NCBI RefSeq assembly: GCF_029016485.1
Contig: NZ_CP092106.1
Location: 3,038,001 to 3,102,000, forward strand
Direction: 5' to 3'
Origin: Vibrio sp. JC009
Lineage (GTDB): Bacteria; Pseudomonadota; Gammaproteobacteria; Enterobacterales; Vibrionaceae
DNA length: 64,000 nt
Position 1 is the first letter of the stretch, and each line of letters begins with the position of its first letter. Shown piece by piece: positions 1 through 8,637 of this stretch. A model generated the notes under the pieces. It was not told where the DNA came from, made no database searches, and saw only the letters and a program-made list of their open reading frames with translations. Position numbers and translations under genes: made by a program.

Positions 1-372
1 TGTAATTGGGTTGCCGTTCCACAGAGTGATCATACAAGTATTGTTTTCTACCAGCCACTTAGCGTTGTCACCAACCGCTTTTGCATCCGCCGCAATTTGT
101 TCGAATGTTTCTGCGTTCATAAAGTGGTAGAATTCGCCGTCTGAGTATAGATAATCTAGATCGATATCCATTACGTCTGCAACTTCACAGGTTTCGCCAG
201 ACTTGAATGTTTTCTCTAGCACCTTACCAGAAAGTAGTTTACGAATTTTCACGCGGTTGAACGCCTGACCTTTACCCGGCTTAACGTATTCGTTTTCAAG
301 AATTACGCAAGGCTCGTTATCAAGCATTAGTTTCAGGCCGCCTTTGAATTCATTAGTGCTAACTGTAGCCAT
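1..372 (-). CDS. efp: Elongation factor P (C-terminus beyond window)
   Basis: EF-P rescues ribosomes stalled at consecutive prolines. The reverse strand reads [20 protein letters not shown] from the ATG at 370-372, and 124 codons are present before the left edge cuts the gene; the full protein is normally about 188 residues. The loop VKPGKGQA places Lys34 at the tip of domain I, the residue that EpmA and EpmB beta-lysylate. The modifying enzyme gene epmB starts divergently only 34 bp away, so the two share a very short promoter region. An AGGAAAC sequence before the ATG serves as ribosome binding site. Identification is by direct recognition of the family sequence. Confidence 0.97.
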   Translation of the reverse strand, partial: MATVSTNEFKGGLKLMLDNEPCVILENEYVKPGKGQAFNRVKIRKLLSGKVLEKTFKSGETCEVADVMDIDLDYLYSDGEFYHFMNAETFEQIAADAKAVGDNAKWLVENNTCMITLWNGNPIT

Positions 373-406
373 TGTTTCCTCTTATCGTATTTTCGAGTCA
401 AATTTA

Positions 407-1432
407 ATGCCGCATATAATAACCCGAAAATCAGTCGCTGCCACGCAAAACTGGACCAACGAACTGACTAATGCGATCTCAGACCCTGAGAAATTGCTTC
501 AACTGCTTAATATTCCTGAGTCAGACTGGCCTGAAAAGTACTCAGAAGCCAGAAAGCAATTTGCCCAGCGGGTACCATTAAGCTTTGTCGCCAGGATGGA
601 AAAGGGAAATATTAAGGATCCTCTTCTTAAACAGGTGCTGCCAGTCTGCGAAGAACTGGAGCTTCATCCGGGCTACAGCGCCGATCCTTTGGAAGAACAG
701 GATAACGATCAGCCGGGATTACTTCACAAGTATAAAAACCGGGCTCTACTGATCCTAAAAGGCGGCTGTGCAATCAACTGCCGTTACTGCTTCCGCAGGC
801 ATTTTCCCTACAGCGATAACAAGGGTTCAAAAGCGGTCTGGCAGGAAAGCATCAACTACATTAAACAACATACTGAGCTTAACGAAGTGATTCTCTCCGG
901 CGGCGATCCCCTGATGGCAAAAGATCAGGAGTTATCCTGGCTTTTTGAACAGATCAGTAAAATCGCGCATATCAAAAGACTGAGAATTCACACCCGCCTG
1001 CCTGTAGTGATCCCTTCCAGAATTACGGATGATCTCTGCCATCTAATCAGGAGCACCCGGCTTCAGGTGGTGGTGGTCTCACATATCAACCACACCAATG
1101 AGATCGATGACTCACTCAAAGCCTCCTTTGCAAAACTCAAATTCGCCGGTGCCCACCTGCTAAATCAGGGCGTACTGCTTAAAGGTGTTAACGACTCAGT
1201 TAAAGCTCAAGTCACTCTCAACGAATCCCTGTTCGATGCAGGAATCCAGCCCTACTACTTGCACGTACTGGACAAAGTTCAGGGCGCAGCGCATTTCTTT
1301 ATCGATGATGAAAGAGCGAAGGAGATTATGCGCGGAGTGATGAAGGAAACCTCGGGGTATTTGGTACCTAAGTTGACCAGGGAGGTTGGGGGGAAGCCTA
1401 GTAAGACTACGCTGGATTTAAATATAGAATAA
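407..1432 (+). CDS. epmB: EF-P (R)-beta-lysine modification: lysine 2,3-aminomutase EpmB
   Basis: This radical-SAM, PLP-dependent enzyme converts L-alpha-lysine to beta-lysine, which EpmA attaches to Lys34 of EF-P. The cluster motif is C-x3-C-x2-C at Cys121, Cys125 and Cys128 (GGCAINCRYCFRR), followed by the SGGDPL motif. I start at the ATG at 407 (MPHIITRK), giving 341 residues as in the E. coli enzyme; the upstream extension to 344 would run through the efp start region and looks non-coding. It is divergent from its substrate gene efp, a usual arrangement in gammaproteobacteria. Confidence 0.95.
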   Translation: MPHIITRKSVAATQNWTNELTNAISDPEKLLQLLNIPESDWPEKYSEARKQFAQRVPLSFVARMEKGNIKDPLLKQVLPVCEELELHPGYSADPLEEQDNDQPGLLHKYKNRALLILKGGCAINCRYCFRRHFPYSDNKGSKAVWQESINYIKQHTELNEVILSGGDPLMAKDQELSWLFEQISKIAHIKRLRIHTRLPVVIPSRITDDLCHLIRSTRLQVVVVSHINHTNEIDDSLKASFAKLKFAGAHLLNQGVLLKGVNDSVKAQVTLNESLFDAGIQPYYLHVLDKVQGAAHFFIDDERAKEIMRGVMKETSGYLVPKLTREVGGKPSKTTLDLNIE

Positions 1433-1435
1433 AGG

Positions 1436-1475
1436 CTATGGGGCTATGGGGCTATGGGGCTATGGGGCTATGGGG
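1436..1475. repeat. Five tandem copies of CTATGGGG
   Basis: Five perfect head-to-tail copies of the 8-mer CTATGGGG lie directly after the epmB stop codon. They are followed by inverted-sense words (CCCTATAGCCCTATTACCC) and a GGACGAAGTCC hairpin at 1505-1515, so the whole 1436-1520 block is a loose palindrome between convergent genes. The open frame running through it is low-complexity and not a gene. Confidence 0.9.
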
Positions 1476-1520
1476 ACGCTACCCTATAGCCCTATTACCC
1501 TCAAGGACGAAGTCCGTCCC
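1476..1520. repeat. Inverted arm and GGACGAAGTCC hairpin of the 1.4-kb repeat
   Basis: The segment carries CCCTATAGCCC words, complementary to the CTATGGGG array, followed by AGGACGAAGTCCG (GGAC stem, GAA loop, GTCC stem). The same hairpin recurs at 26671-26681 and 47664-47674, and with a changed loop at 22990-23000. Confidence 0.75.
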
Positions 1521-1528
1521 CTTCACCA

Positions 1529-2320
1529 TTATCTATCCGTACTCTCAAATATCTTATCCGCCGAAGCCGCAACAAATCCCTGATACAAGTTCCCGTCCGC
1601 CATCGGATAACGTCTGGCGAACTCGTAAAATCCTCCGGGGATAAGCTGCTTACCGTCTGAGAATTGCACTTCAACTTTATCGGCCATGGTTGAAGACTGT
1701 TCCAGAAGCACGTCGGGTGAACCTTTTACTTCGCCGCCTGACTCGTTGATTCTGAAGCCTGCTTTGCGCAGATGATCGTTTACCTGCTTCACTTCATCGA
1801 AAGTATTCAGTTGGTTAACACTGACAGTGAAGTGGTTAGCACCATACCCATGGGCCGATAACCAGGCGGCGTACTCGCTCTCTTTTGACAGCGTGAGATA
1901 GTCTTCATAGCTGATATCCCACAGGCGGCCGCCATAGAGAAAATCATTCACCGCCAGTTTTGAACCGTCTGCCTGCGAAACTAAACGCTTAACTATGGCA
2001 CCCAGCTCTTCGGAACATAACCCGACCTCAAGCTGGCTGATAAATACCTTAGGTTGAGTGGTGTCAGGGTGCTCAAAGTGTTTGGCGGTTAGCTTCTTAC
2101 TTTCAAACACATAGTTTCCGCACTCTTTGTAACCCAGCTCCAGATAATGCTGAGCAAGTACATCGATACCAAGTCCTTCAACACCAAAGGTACGCATGGC
2201 GATATGATCGTTGATCAGCGCTTCATCTTCCTGAAGAAGATCATGCACTTTTTGTGCAGAAGGGCAAAGGCGGGAGGTATAGTCCTGCCATAATGAATGA
2301 AACAGTTGGTCCGGTGACAT
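1529..2320 (-). CDS. DUF1338 protein (2-oxoadipate dioxygenase/decarboxylase-like)
   Basis: A 263-residue protein of the DUF1338 family, a vicinal-oxygen-chelate fold group that includes HglS, which converts 2-oxoadipate to 2-hydroxyglutarate. Candidate metal ligands are the His in NDHIAMRTFG near residue 40, the His in GANHFTVSVN near residue 162 and a C-terminal Glu (VEVQF or GGFYEFARRY). It starts at 2320 and lies downstream of astD on the same strand, separated by about 200 bp that hold a structured repeat. That context suggests a role in amino-acid or 2-oxo-acid catabolism; the substrate here is not established by sequence. Confidence 0.8.
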   Translation of the reverse strand: MSPDQLFHSLWQDYTSRLCPSAQKVHDLLQEDEALINDHIAMRTFGVEGLGIDVLAQHYLELGYKECGNYVFESKKLTAKHFEHPDTTQPKVFISQLEVGLCSEELGAIVKRLVSQADGSKLAVNDFLYGGRLWDISYEDYLTLSKESEYAAWLSAHGYGANHFTVSVNQLNTFDEVKQVNDHLRKAGFRINESGGEVKGSPDVLLEQSSTMADKVEVQFSDGKQLIPGGFYEFARRYPMADGNLYQGFVAASADKIFESTDR

Positions 2321-2394
2321 ATATCCCCCTTAACCTATCAACTTCATATAGTTCCCAACTCATCGGTCACTAATACGCGCCGGAGTTTACGTGA

Positions 2395-2502
2395 GGTGAA
2401 GGAGGTGGTGTGATATTTCAAAACCTACTTGCCAGGGATGGCAAGTTGGAGCCCCATGGATGGGTTTATGCGTTTTTGAAATATCATGCCGCCTTCTTCA
2501 CC
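2395..2502 (+). repeat. Structured intergenic repeat, copy 1 (A-x-GGAT hairpins)
   Basis: On the plus strand a 13-bp perfect outer stem (TGATATTTCAAAA with its complement) is extended by an imperfect stem GGTGAAGGAGGTGG / CCGCCTTCTTCACC. It encloses two hairpins: 2427-2446 with a 7-bp stem ACTTGCC/GGCAAGT and hexaloop AGGGAT, and 2453-2464 with stem CCC/GGG and hexaloop ATGGAT. The linker GAGC and the trailing TTTATGCG are shared with copies at 6651-6777 and 27588-27688. It sits between astD and the DUF1338 gene, antisense to both. Confidence 0.85.
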
Positions 2503-2516
2503 GGGTACCACTAAAC

Positions 2517-3974
2517 CTAGAGCTTAACCCCAGGACTTAACGTATCCGGAAGCACAGTCTCACTCCCCTCCATAGACGCCATAGGATAAGCGCAGTAGTC
2601 CGCCGCGTAATAAGCACTAGGGCGAAGATTCCCCGATGCTCCCGGGCCGCCAAATGGCGCATCTCCACTGGCTCCGGTTAACTGCCGGTTGCGGTTAACT
2701 ATGCCTGCACGGATATGCTCAACAAAGTATTCCCACTCGGCATCATCGGTAGATACCAGACCTGCCGACAAACCAAACCGGGTATCGTTCGCAAGCTCCA
2801 CCGCTTTCTCTAATCCCTGATAACGAACCACCTGAAGCAGCGGTCCGAAATACTCTTCATCCGGCAGCTCAGCTATTGCGGTCACATCAATCACTCCCGG
2901 AGTAACAAAAGCGGCATAAGTATGTCTTGCCTCAACCAGACTCACACCACCAAGAAAGATCAGGTTTCTCTGGGCAGAAACAATATTCCTGGCCGCCTGC
3001 ACAGAAATCTGCGGCCCCATAAATGGCTGTGGTTCGGCAAAAGGCTCATCAACCCGGATCTTTTCCGTCACTTCAACAAGCCTGTCAATCAGCGCGTCAC
3101 CATTAGCTCCAACAGGAACATACAACCTTCTGGCACAGGTACAACGCTGTCCGGCACTGATAAAGGCAGACTGGATAATGGTATAAACCGTTGCATCAAG
3201 GTCGCCATATTTTTCCGAGATAACCATGGGGTTATTTCCGCCCATCTCCAGCGCCAGCATCTTTTCCGGATGTCCGGCAAACTGTCTGTGCAGGATATGC
3301 CCTGTATTGGCACTGCCGGTAAACAGCAAACCGTCAATCCCTTTCGACTCAGCCAGAGTTACCCCTGTCTCCTTCGCCCCCTGAACCAGATTGATAACCC
3401 CGTCGGGTAAACCCGCTTTTTCCCACAGTTTTATAATAAACTCAGCGGTAGCCGGGGTCTGCTCGGAAGGTTTATAAACAATGGTATTTCCTGCCAGAAG
3501 AGCCGGAACCATATGACCATTGGGTAAGTGTGCAGGAAAGTTATAAGGGCCGAATACGGCCATAACGCCTAACGGACGATGGCGCAAAACTATCTGATTG
3601 CCACCAGCCTCCCGCTCTGTTTGTCCGGTTCTCTCCTGATAAGCGCGGATAGAAATCGTCACCTTACCGGCAACCGCAGCAGCTTCCGTCTTTGTTTCCC
3701 AAAGAGGCTTGCCGGTTTCTTCGGCTATCACTTCTGCGATGCCGTCGATGTTCGCTTTCACCTCCTCAGCAAAAGCCAGAACGATTTTCTCCCGGGCTGC
3801 ATAGCTTAGTTTTTTCCACTCAATAAATGCCCTGCGGGCAGACATAACGGCCTGCTCAACCTGAGCCGGAGTTGCGCTAACGCCCTGCCAGATCACCCTC
3901 TCGTTGTAAGGGCTGACTGAGGTCATCTCCTCTCCCTGTCCTTGCACCCACTGACCTGAGATCCACTGAGTCAT
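2517..3974 (-). CDS. astD: Succinylglutamate-semialdehyde dehydrogenase
   Basis: AstD oxidises N-succinylglutamate 5-semialdehyde to succinylglutamate with NAD+, step four of the arginine succinyltransferase pathway. The 485 residues form a complete aldehyde dehydrogenase: cofactor segment [15 protein letters not shown], general base Glu in ALEMGGNNP, and nucleophile Cys in [10 protein letters not shown]. The start [14 protein letters not shown] is typical of AstD. Only 30 bp separate it from astA upstream on the same strand, so they are very probably co-transcribed. Confidence 0.95.
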   Translation of the reverse strand: MTQWISGQWVQGQGEEMTSVSPYNERVIWQGVSATPAQVEQAVMSARRAFIEWKKLSYAAREKIVLAFAEEVKANIDGIAEVIAEETGKPLWETKTEAAAVAGKVTISIRAYQERTGQTEREAGGNQIVLRHRPLGVMAVFGPYNFPAHLPNGHMVPALLAGNTIVYKPSEQTPATAEFIIKLWEKAGLPDGVINLVQGAKETGVTLAESKGIDGLLFTGSANTGHILHRQFAGHPEKMLALEMGGNNPMVISEKYGDLDATVYTIIQSAFISAGQRCTCARRLYVPVGANGDALIDRLVEVTEKIRVDEPFAEPQPFMGPQISVQAARNIVSAQRNLIFLGGVSLVEARHTYAAFVTPGVIDVTAIAELPDEEYFGPLLQVVRYQGLEKAVELANDTRFGLSAGLVSTDDAEWEYFVEHIRAGIVNRNRQLTGASGDAPFGGPGASGNLRPSAYYAADYCAYPMASMEGSETVLPDTLSPGVKL

Positions 3975-4004
3975 AACACTTTCCTTAGTTGTGGTTATAA
4001 GAGG

Positions 4005-5024
4005 CTACATAGCCAGCATACGTACAAAGTCGCCCTGTTCGACCTGCAGAGCATCTGCGACTTCCGGGGTAACAATGACCGACTCACTCGCTTTATCGTA
4101 AGCAGCCTTAGTGGCAACAGCCCGGAAATCTTCAAACGAAGTGTTGGTGACCAGATAATCCTGTGAACTGGAATGTTCTTTCACTTTTACACTTGCTCTG
4201 AAAGAGTTTCGTACAGATTCAATGTTTTGCAAATCGCACTCAACCGTCGGACCTGCATCAAATATGTCCACATAATCGCGGCAGACAAAGCCCTCTTTTT
4301 CCAGAAGCTTGAGTGCAGGAACCGTATTCTGGTGAACCTTACCAATAACCGCCTGAGCCTCATCACTCAGCAGGTTGATATAGATTGGCAGCTTAGGCAT
4401 AAGATCAGCGATAAAGCCTTTTTTGCCAATACCGGTCAGATAGTCAGCCAGAGTAAAATCGATGGAGAAAAAATTATCCTGCAGCCATTTCCAGAAAGGA
4501 GAGTTGCCCTCTTCATCGGAAACCCCCCGCATCTCGGCAAGCACTACCTTAGAAAAGCGCTCAGGATGTTCAGCCATAAGCAGGAAGCGGCAGCGGGACA
4601 TCAGTTTCCCGTTCAGGCCACCACGGAAAGAGGGTCTCAGAAACAGGGTACAAATCTCACTGCAACCTGTGTAGTTATTACCGAAAGTCAGTAGCTTCAC
4701 TACATTGTTAACACCCAGCTTAGGTGAAGAGTGAACAACTTTACTGATGTGGTAGGTATAGAAAGGAACGTCCCAGCCAATGGAAGCCTCAACCGCAGTG
4801 GTACCGGCGACTTCCCCGGTTTCACTGTCAAAGCCCACCATCAGGTAGCCTTCATCACCGGGCTCATGGACCTCTTTTTTTTCGAAACTGGTAACGGAGT
4901 GGTTAATCCGGTTGGTTAGCAGTTCCTCATTCACAGGCAGAGAAGTAAACCCATGCCCGGACTCTTCTGCGCAGACTCTCAGCGCTTCATAATCGTTTTT
5001 TTTAATTGGTCTAACTACAAGCAT
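4005..5024 (-). CDS. astA: Arginine N-succinyltransferase
   Basis: AstA transfers succinate from succinyl-CoA to the alpha-amino group of arginine, the first step of the ammonia-producing arginine catabolic route. The protein has family hallmarks such as GHGFTSLPVNEELL, CSEICTLFLRPSFRG and VVLAEMRGVSDEEGNSPFW, and ends at 339 residues. I use the ATG at 5024 (MLVVRPIKK) rather than the GTG three bases upstream; a GGAGG lies 8 bases before the ATG. It is the middle gene of argD-astA-astD; there is a gap of about 90 bp to argD. Confidence 0.95.
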   Translation of the reverse strand: MLVVRPIKKNDYEALRVCAEESGHGFTSLPVNEELLTNRINHSVTSFEKKEVHEPGDEGYLMVGFDSETGEVAGTTAVEASIGWDVPFYTYHISKVVHSSPKLGVNNVVKLLTFGNNYTGCSEICTLFLRPSFRGGLNGKLMSRCRFLLMAEHPERFSKVVLAEMRGVSDEEGNSPFWKWLQDNFFSIDFTLADYLTGIGKKGFIADLMPKLPIYINLLSDEAQAVIGKVHQNTVPALKLLEKEGFVCRDYVDIFDAGPTVECDLQNIESVRNSFRASVKVKEHSSSQDYLVTNTSFEDFRAVATKAAYDKASESVIVTPEVADALQVEQGDFVRMLAM

Positions 5025-5113
5025 CACACGTCCCTCCAGATGCGTTTAGCCATATTAGCGCAGGGATAGCCTGAATGGTTCTGCTAAACCATTCAGGCTC
5101 TCAGTCCCTTAAT

Positions 5114-6319
5114 TTAGACAATGGTTGAGATTGCTTTATCCAGTCGGGCAAGCCCCTCTTCAATATCTTTTTCAGGAATCACCAGTGAAGGAGTAAAGCG
5201 TACAACATTAGCACCTGCGACAAGTACCATAAGTCCTTCTTTACCTGCAGCAACAAGAACATCGCGTGCGCGTCCCTGCCACTCTTCATTCAAAGCAGCG
5301 CCGAGCAACAACCCCTGACCACGAACTTCACTGAAAATGCCGTACTTATCGTTGATCTTATTCAGACCTTCACGGATAAGCGCTTCTCTTTCCTTCACTC
5401 CTGCAAGTGTTTCCGGCTTACTTACCACATCCACCACAGCTTCTGCCACAGCACAGGCAAGCGGGTTACCGCCATAAGTCGAGCCATGAGTACCCACTTT
5501 CAGGTGAGGTGCATATTCATCGGTCGTCAGCATGGCACCGATCGGAAAACCACCACCCAGAGACTTAGCTGTGCTAAGAATATCCGGAGTTACACCCAGA
5601 CCTTCATAAGCATAGAAACTACCGGTACGACCATTACCTGTCTGAACTTCATCAAAGATCAGCAGTGCATTGTGCTTATCACACAGCTCACGTACCGCTT
5701 TAACAAATTCAGCTGTCGGGGAAACAATGCCGCCTTCACCCTGCAAGGGCTCCATCATTACCGCACAGGTTTTATCTGAGATCTGCGCTTTAAATGCTTC
5801 AATATCGTTGTAATCCAGATGAACAACATCACCCGGCTTAGGGCCGAAGCCATCAGAATATGCAGCCTGACCACCCACAGTAACCGTAAAGAAAGTACGC
5901 CCGTGGAAGCCCTGATTGAAAGCGATAATTTCGGATTTCTCTTCACCAAAGCGATCTGCAGTCACACGGCGTGCAAGCTTCAGAGCGGCTTCATTGGCTT
6001 CTGCGCCTGAATTAGCAAAGAACACCTTGTCAGCAAAGGAAATTTCCGTCAGCTTCTTCGCCAGACGAATTGCCGGCTCATTTGCCAGTACGTTGCTCAG
6101 GTGCCAGAGTTTATTTGCCTGCTCCGTAATAGCATTCACCATTACCGGATGACAGTGACCAAGACAACTTACGGCGATCCCGCCTGCAAAATCGATATAC
6201 TCGTTGTCATCTTGATCCCATACCCGTGAGCCTTCTCCTCTGACAGGAATCATCTCCATCGGGCTATAACAAGGCACCATTACTTCATCAAACAAGCTGC
6301 GTTCGACTTTATTTTCCAT
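5114..6319 (-). CDS. argD: Acetylornithine/succinylornithine aminotransferase
   Basis: A class-III PLP aminotransferase acting on N-acetylornithine in arginine synthesis and N-succinylornithine in arginine breakdown. Its place upstream of astA and astD, with no second copy in view, suggests it serves both (ArgD/AstC). The PLP lysine is in [15 protein letters not shown]; the cofactor site includes [16 protein letters not shown] and [15 protein letters not shown]. The start at 6319 ([11 protein letters not shown]) is chosen because AGAAGGAGT lies 9 bases upstream; the open frame runs nine codons further without a ribosome site. Length 401, near the family norm. Confidence 0.93.
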   Translation of the reverse strand: MENKVERSLFDEVMVPCYSPMEMIPVRGEGSRVWDQDDNEYIDFAGGIAVSCLGHCHPVMVNAITEQANKLWHLSNVLANEPAIRLAKKLTEISFADKVFFANSGAEANEAALKLARRVTADRFGEEKSEIIAFNQGFHGRTFFTVTVGGQAAYSDGFGPKPGDVVHLDYNDIEAFKAQISDKTCAVMMEPLQGEGGIVSPTAEFVKAVRELCDKHNALLIFDEVQTGNGRTGSFYAYEGLGVTPDILSTAKSLGGGFPIGAMLTTDEYAPHLKVGTHGSTYGGNPLACAVAEAVVDVVSKPETLAGVKEREALIREGLNKINDKYGIFSEVRGQGLLLGAALNEEWQGRARDVLVAAGKEGLMVLVAGANVVRFTPSLVIPEKDIEEGLARLDKAISTIV

Positions 6320-6650
6320 CGTATTAATACTCCTTCTTGGTACCAATGCAGTTGGTATTTTGTCCTGTTTCTGATCAGTATTAACAACTTATTAACTATT
6401 TCAATAGCAAAATCGCCTGAATAAGTTCTTACACACCAGCCAGAAGATATAGTTATTGCTTATTTATTCACTTGTTTATCATTGTTATACAGAAAATTTT
6501 CCAAGCATTCCCTGAAAGATAAACAGATCTCAGGAAAATAGGGGGTTAAAGAAGATGAAGGGATATCTTCTGCGAATAAATTTTCATATTTCAATTTATA
6601 ACAGAAGTAAGGCAAGAATGGTAAAAATAGTGATGAAAGTCGCGATTTAC
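6320..6650. other. argD upstream region, AT-rich
   Basis: No gene is supported here. The region should hold the argD promoter (minus strand). TGCTTATTTATTCA at 6457-6470 agrees at 11 of 14 positions with the ArgR-box core TGAATAATTATTCA, and GAATAAATTTTCAT near 6573 resembles it more weakly. ArgR control of argD is known in enteric bacteria; here it is inference. Confidence 0.4.
6457..6470. promoter_or_regulatory. Candidate ArgR box upstream of argD
   Basis: TGCTTATTTATTCA matches the 14-bp ARG-box core at 11 positions, with a complete right half ATTCA. It lies about 140 bp upstream of the argD start. I do not see the second box at the usual 3-bp spacing, so this is a tentative call. Confidence 0.3.
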
Positions 6651-6777
6651 GTACTCAAGGTGGTAAGCAGGTATCGAACACAAACACGCATAAACCCATC
6701 CATGGGGCTCCACCGTGCCTTCCCTGGCACGGAGGGTTTGCTTATCGATACCTACTGACCACCTTTACCTTGAGTAG
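6651..6777 (-). repeat. Structured intergenic repeat, copy 2 (A-x-GGAT hairpins)
   Basis: Read on the minus strand, an outer helix (ACTCAAGGT...ACCTTGAGT, then GGTATCGA/TCGATACC) encloses a 7-bp hairpin CCGTGCC/GGCACGG with hexaloop AGGGAA (6713-6732) and a CCC/GGG hairpin with hexaloop ATGGAT (6695-6706). The linker GAGC and trailing TTTATGCG match copies 1 and 3. It lies downstream of pabA and upstream of argD, in the same sense as both genes, so read-through from pabA would transcribe it. Confidence 0.85.
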
Positions 6778-6788
6778 TGCAGAACTTG

Positions 6789-7367
6789 TTAACGTCTCAA
6801 AAAGTTCGCCAACAATTCATGCCCCTGCTCAGTTTTAATCGACTCAGGGTGAAACTGTACGGCATCAATCGGCAGGCTTTTGTGCTGAAAGCCCATAATC
6901 TCGTCAACAGAGCCGTCACTCTTCTCTGTCCAGGCTGTCAATTCCAGACATTCAGGCAGGCTTTCCGGCTTCACCACAAGAGAGTGATAGCGGGTAACAG
7001 TTAAGGGATTATTGAGCCCCTGAAACACACTTTTATTGTTGTGAGTTATCGGCGATGTTTTTCCGTGCATCACTTCTCTGGCCCGCACCACTTCACCACC
7101 AAACACCTGAGCGATGGCCTGGTGCCCCAGACAGACTCCCATTAAAGGCAGCTTTCCGGCAAAGTGTTCTATCGCCTGCAGAGAAATCCCTGCTTCATTG
7201 GGCGTACAGGGACCGGGAGAGATAACAAGGTGAGAAGGATTGAGCGCTTCAATCTCCGCGATACTGATCTCGTCATTACGCACCACCTTTACTTCTGCAC
7301 CAAGCTCGCAGAAATACTGATAGAGGTTGTAAGTAAACGAATCGTAGTTATCAAGGATCAGAAGCAT
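6789..7367 (-). CDS. pabA: Aminodeoxychorismate/anthranilate synthase glutaminase subunit
   Basis: A class-I glutamine amidotransferase of 192 residues that supplies ammonia to PabB (folate) or possibly TrpE. The triad is visible: Cys in [12 protein letters not shown], then His and Glu in [13 protein letters not shown]; the oxyanion segment [11 protein letters not shown] is intact. Start [15 protein letters not shown] at 7367 is the family start; the four codons upstream are not conserved. Position near argD matches the pabA-argD neighbourhood in related genomes, so pabA is preferred over trpG, which normally sits in a trp operon. Confidence 0.85.
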   Translation of the reverse strand: MLLILDNYDSFTYNLYQYFCELGAEVKVVRNDEISIAEIEALNPSHLVISPGPCTPNEAGISLQAIEHFAGKLPLMGVCLGHQAIAQVFGGEVVRAREVMHGKTSPITHNNKSVFQGLNNPLTVTRYHSLVVKPESLPECLELTAWTEKSDGSVDEIMGFQHKSLPIDAVQFHPESIKTEQGHELLANFLRR

Positions 7368-7448
7368 AGTTACTCGCACGGTATGAATTTAAGTGCGGTA
7401 TTTTGCAGCACAAAAGAGGAAAGGCAAGAGAAATTTCCGGCACTACAA

Positions 7449-7487
7449 ACAAAAAAGCCACTGAGGCAGACAGTCCCAGTGGCTTTC
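7449..7487 (-). terminator. Rho-independent terminator of trpS
   Basis: On the minus strand AAAGCCACTG pairs with CAGTGGCTTT across a 13-base loop and is followed by a run of T. It lies 17 bp after the trpS stop codon and closes the aroK-to-trpS cluster. Confidence 0.85.
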
Positions 7488-7503
7488 AATAAACTAAATT
7501 TGC

Positions 7504-8508
7504 TTACGGGCGGGCAACAAAGCCCACAGCTTCGTAAACCTTCTTAAGCGTCTCAGCAGCCTGTGCAGACGCTTTTTCTGCGCCAGTTTTCATTACAGAA
7601 TCAAGGAAAACTCTGTCTTCACGGATACGCTTGTATTCAGCCTGTACCGGCTCAAGCATAGCAACAACCGCTTCTGCTACTGCAACCTTGAAGTGACCGT
7701 ACATCTTACCTTCAAAGTCTTTTTCAATCTGTTCAAAGCTCTGGCCTGTTGCTGCGTGCATCAGACCCATAAGGTTTGAGATACCCGCCTTGTTCTCCAC
7801 ATCGTAAGCAACGCGTGGTGGATCCTGAGCATCCGTTACCGCACTCTTAATCTTCTTGGTGATTGACTTAGGGTCTTCAAGAAGCGTAATTACGTTCTTA
7901 CGGTTGTCGTCTGACTTAGACATCTTCTTGGTTGCATCCTGAAGGCTCATCACTCGCGCATTCACTGTCGGAATGTACGGTTCCGGAACAGCAAAAGTGT
8001 CACCGTAAAGGTTGTTAAAGCGGTTCGCGATATCACGGGCAAGCTCAAGGTGCTGCTTCTGGTCACTGCCTACAGGAACCTGATTTGCCTGATATGCCAG
8101 AATATCGGCAGCCATCAGTACAGGATAGTCAAACAGACCCACGTTGATATCGTTCGCGTAACGCTGCGCCTTATCTTTAAACTGAGTCATGCGGTTCAGT
8201 TCACCCATCTGAGTGTAACAGTTCAGAACCCAGCCCAGCTGAGCGTGCTCAGGTACATGAGACTGTACGAACAGAGTACTTTTTTCAGGCGTAACACCAA
8301 CAGCAAGACAGATAGCCAGTGCATCCAGAGTCGCTTCATGCAGCGCTTTAGGATCCTGACGAACGGTAATCGCATGCAGGTCAACAACACAGTAATGGCA
8401 ATCATAATCGTCCTGCATCTGGTGCCACTGACGAAGAGCACCTAAGTAGTTACCAATACTTAGTTCACCTGATGGCTGCACGCCACTTAATACAATAGGT
8501 TTGCTCAT
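7504..8508 (-). CDS. trpS: Tryptophanyl-tRNA synthetase
   Basis: A class-I aminoacyl-tRNA synthetase charging tRNA-Trp. The HIGH-equivalent motif is SIGN in [14 protein letters not shown] near residue 18, and the KMSKS loop is [10 protein letters not shown] near residue 195. The 334-residue length is normal. It is the last gene of the run rpe-gph-trpS; the gap to gph is 129 bp and AT-rich, so it may have its own promoter. A strong terminator follows. Confidence 0.97.
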   Translation of the reverse strand: MSKPIVLSGVQPSGELSIGNYLGALRQWHQMQDDYDCHYCVVDLHAITVRQDPKALHEATLDALAICLAVGVTPEKSTLFVQSHVPEHAQLGWVLNCYTQMGELNRMTQFKDKAQRYANDINVGLFDYPVLMAADILAYQANQVPVGSDQKQHLELARDIANRFNNLYGDTFAVPEPYIPTVNARVMSLQDATKKMSKSDDNRKNVITLLEDPKSITKKIKSAVTDAQDPPRVAYDVENKAGISNLMGLMHAATGQSFEQIEKDFEGKMYGHFKVAVAEAVVAMLEPVQAEYKRIREDRVFLDSVMKTGAEKASAQAAETLKKVYEAVGFVARP

Positions 8509-8637
8509 GATTATGATTTCCTTTAATTACTTCTTCGTTTATTCAATTACAAAAAATAAAATTGCCGCCATAGTCTGCAGCAATCGAACCAGTGTACTTA
8601 TTAACAAGTATTTTTCCAGAGGAGAAAGCGAATTTCT

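Noticed and set aside
1438..1644. Open frame of 68 codons through the CTATGGGG array
   Set aside because: The first part translates the tandem repeat and the rest is antisense to the DUF1338 gene; no ribosome site and no family resemblance.
6789..7367. Calling the glutaminase TrpG
   Set aside because: No trpE or trpD beside it, while the neighbourhood with argD fits pabA; both assignments share the same fold, so pabA is kept with moderate confidence.
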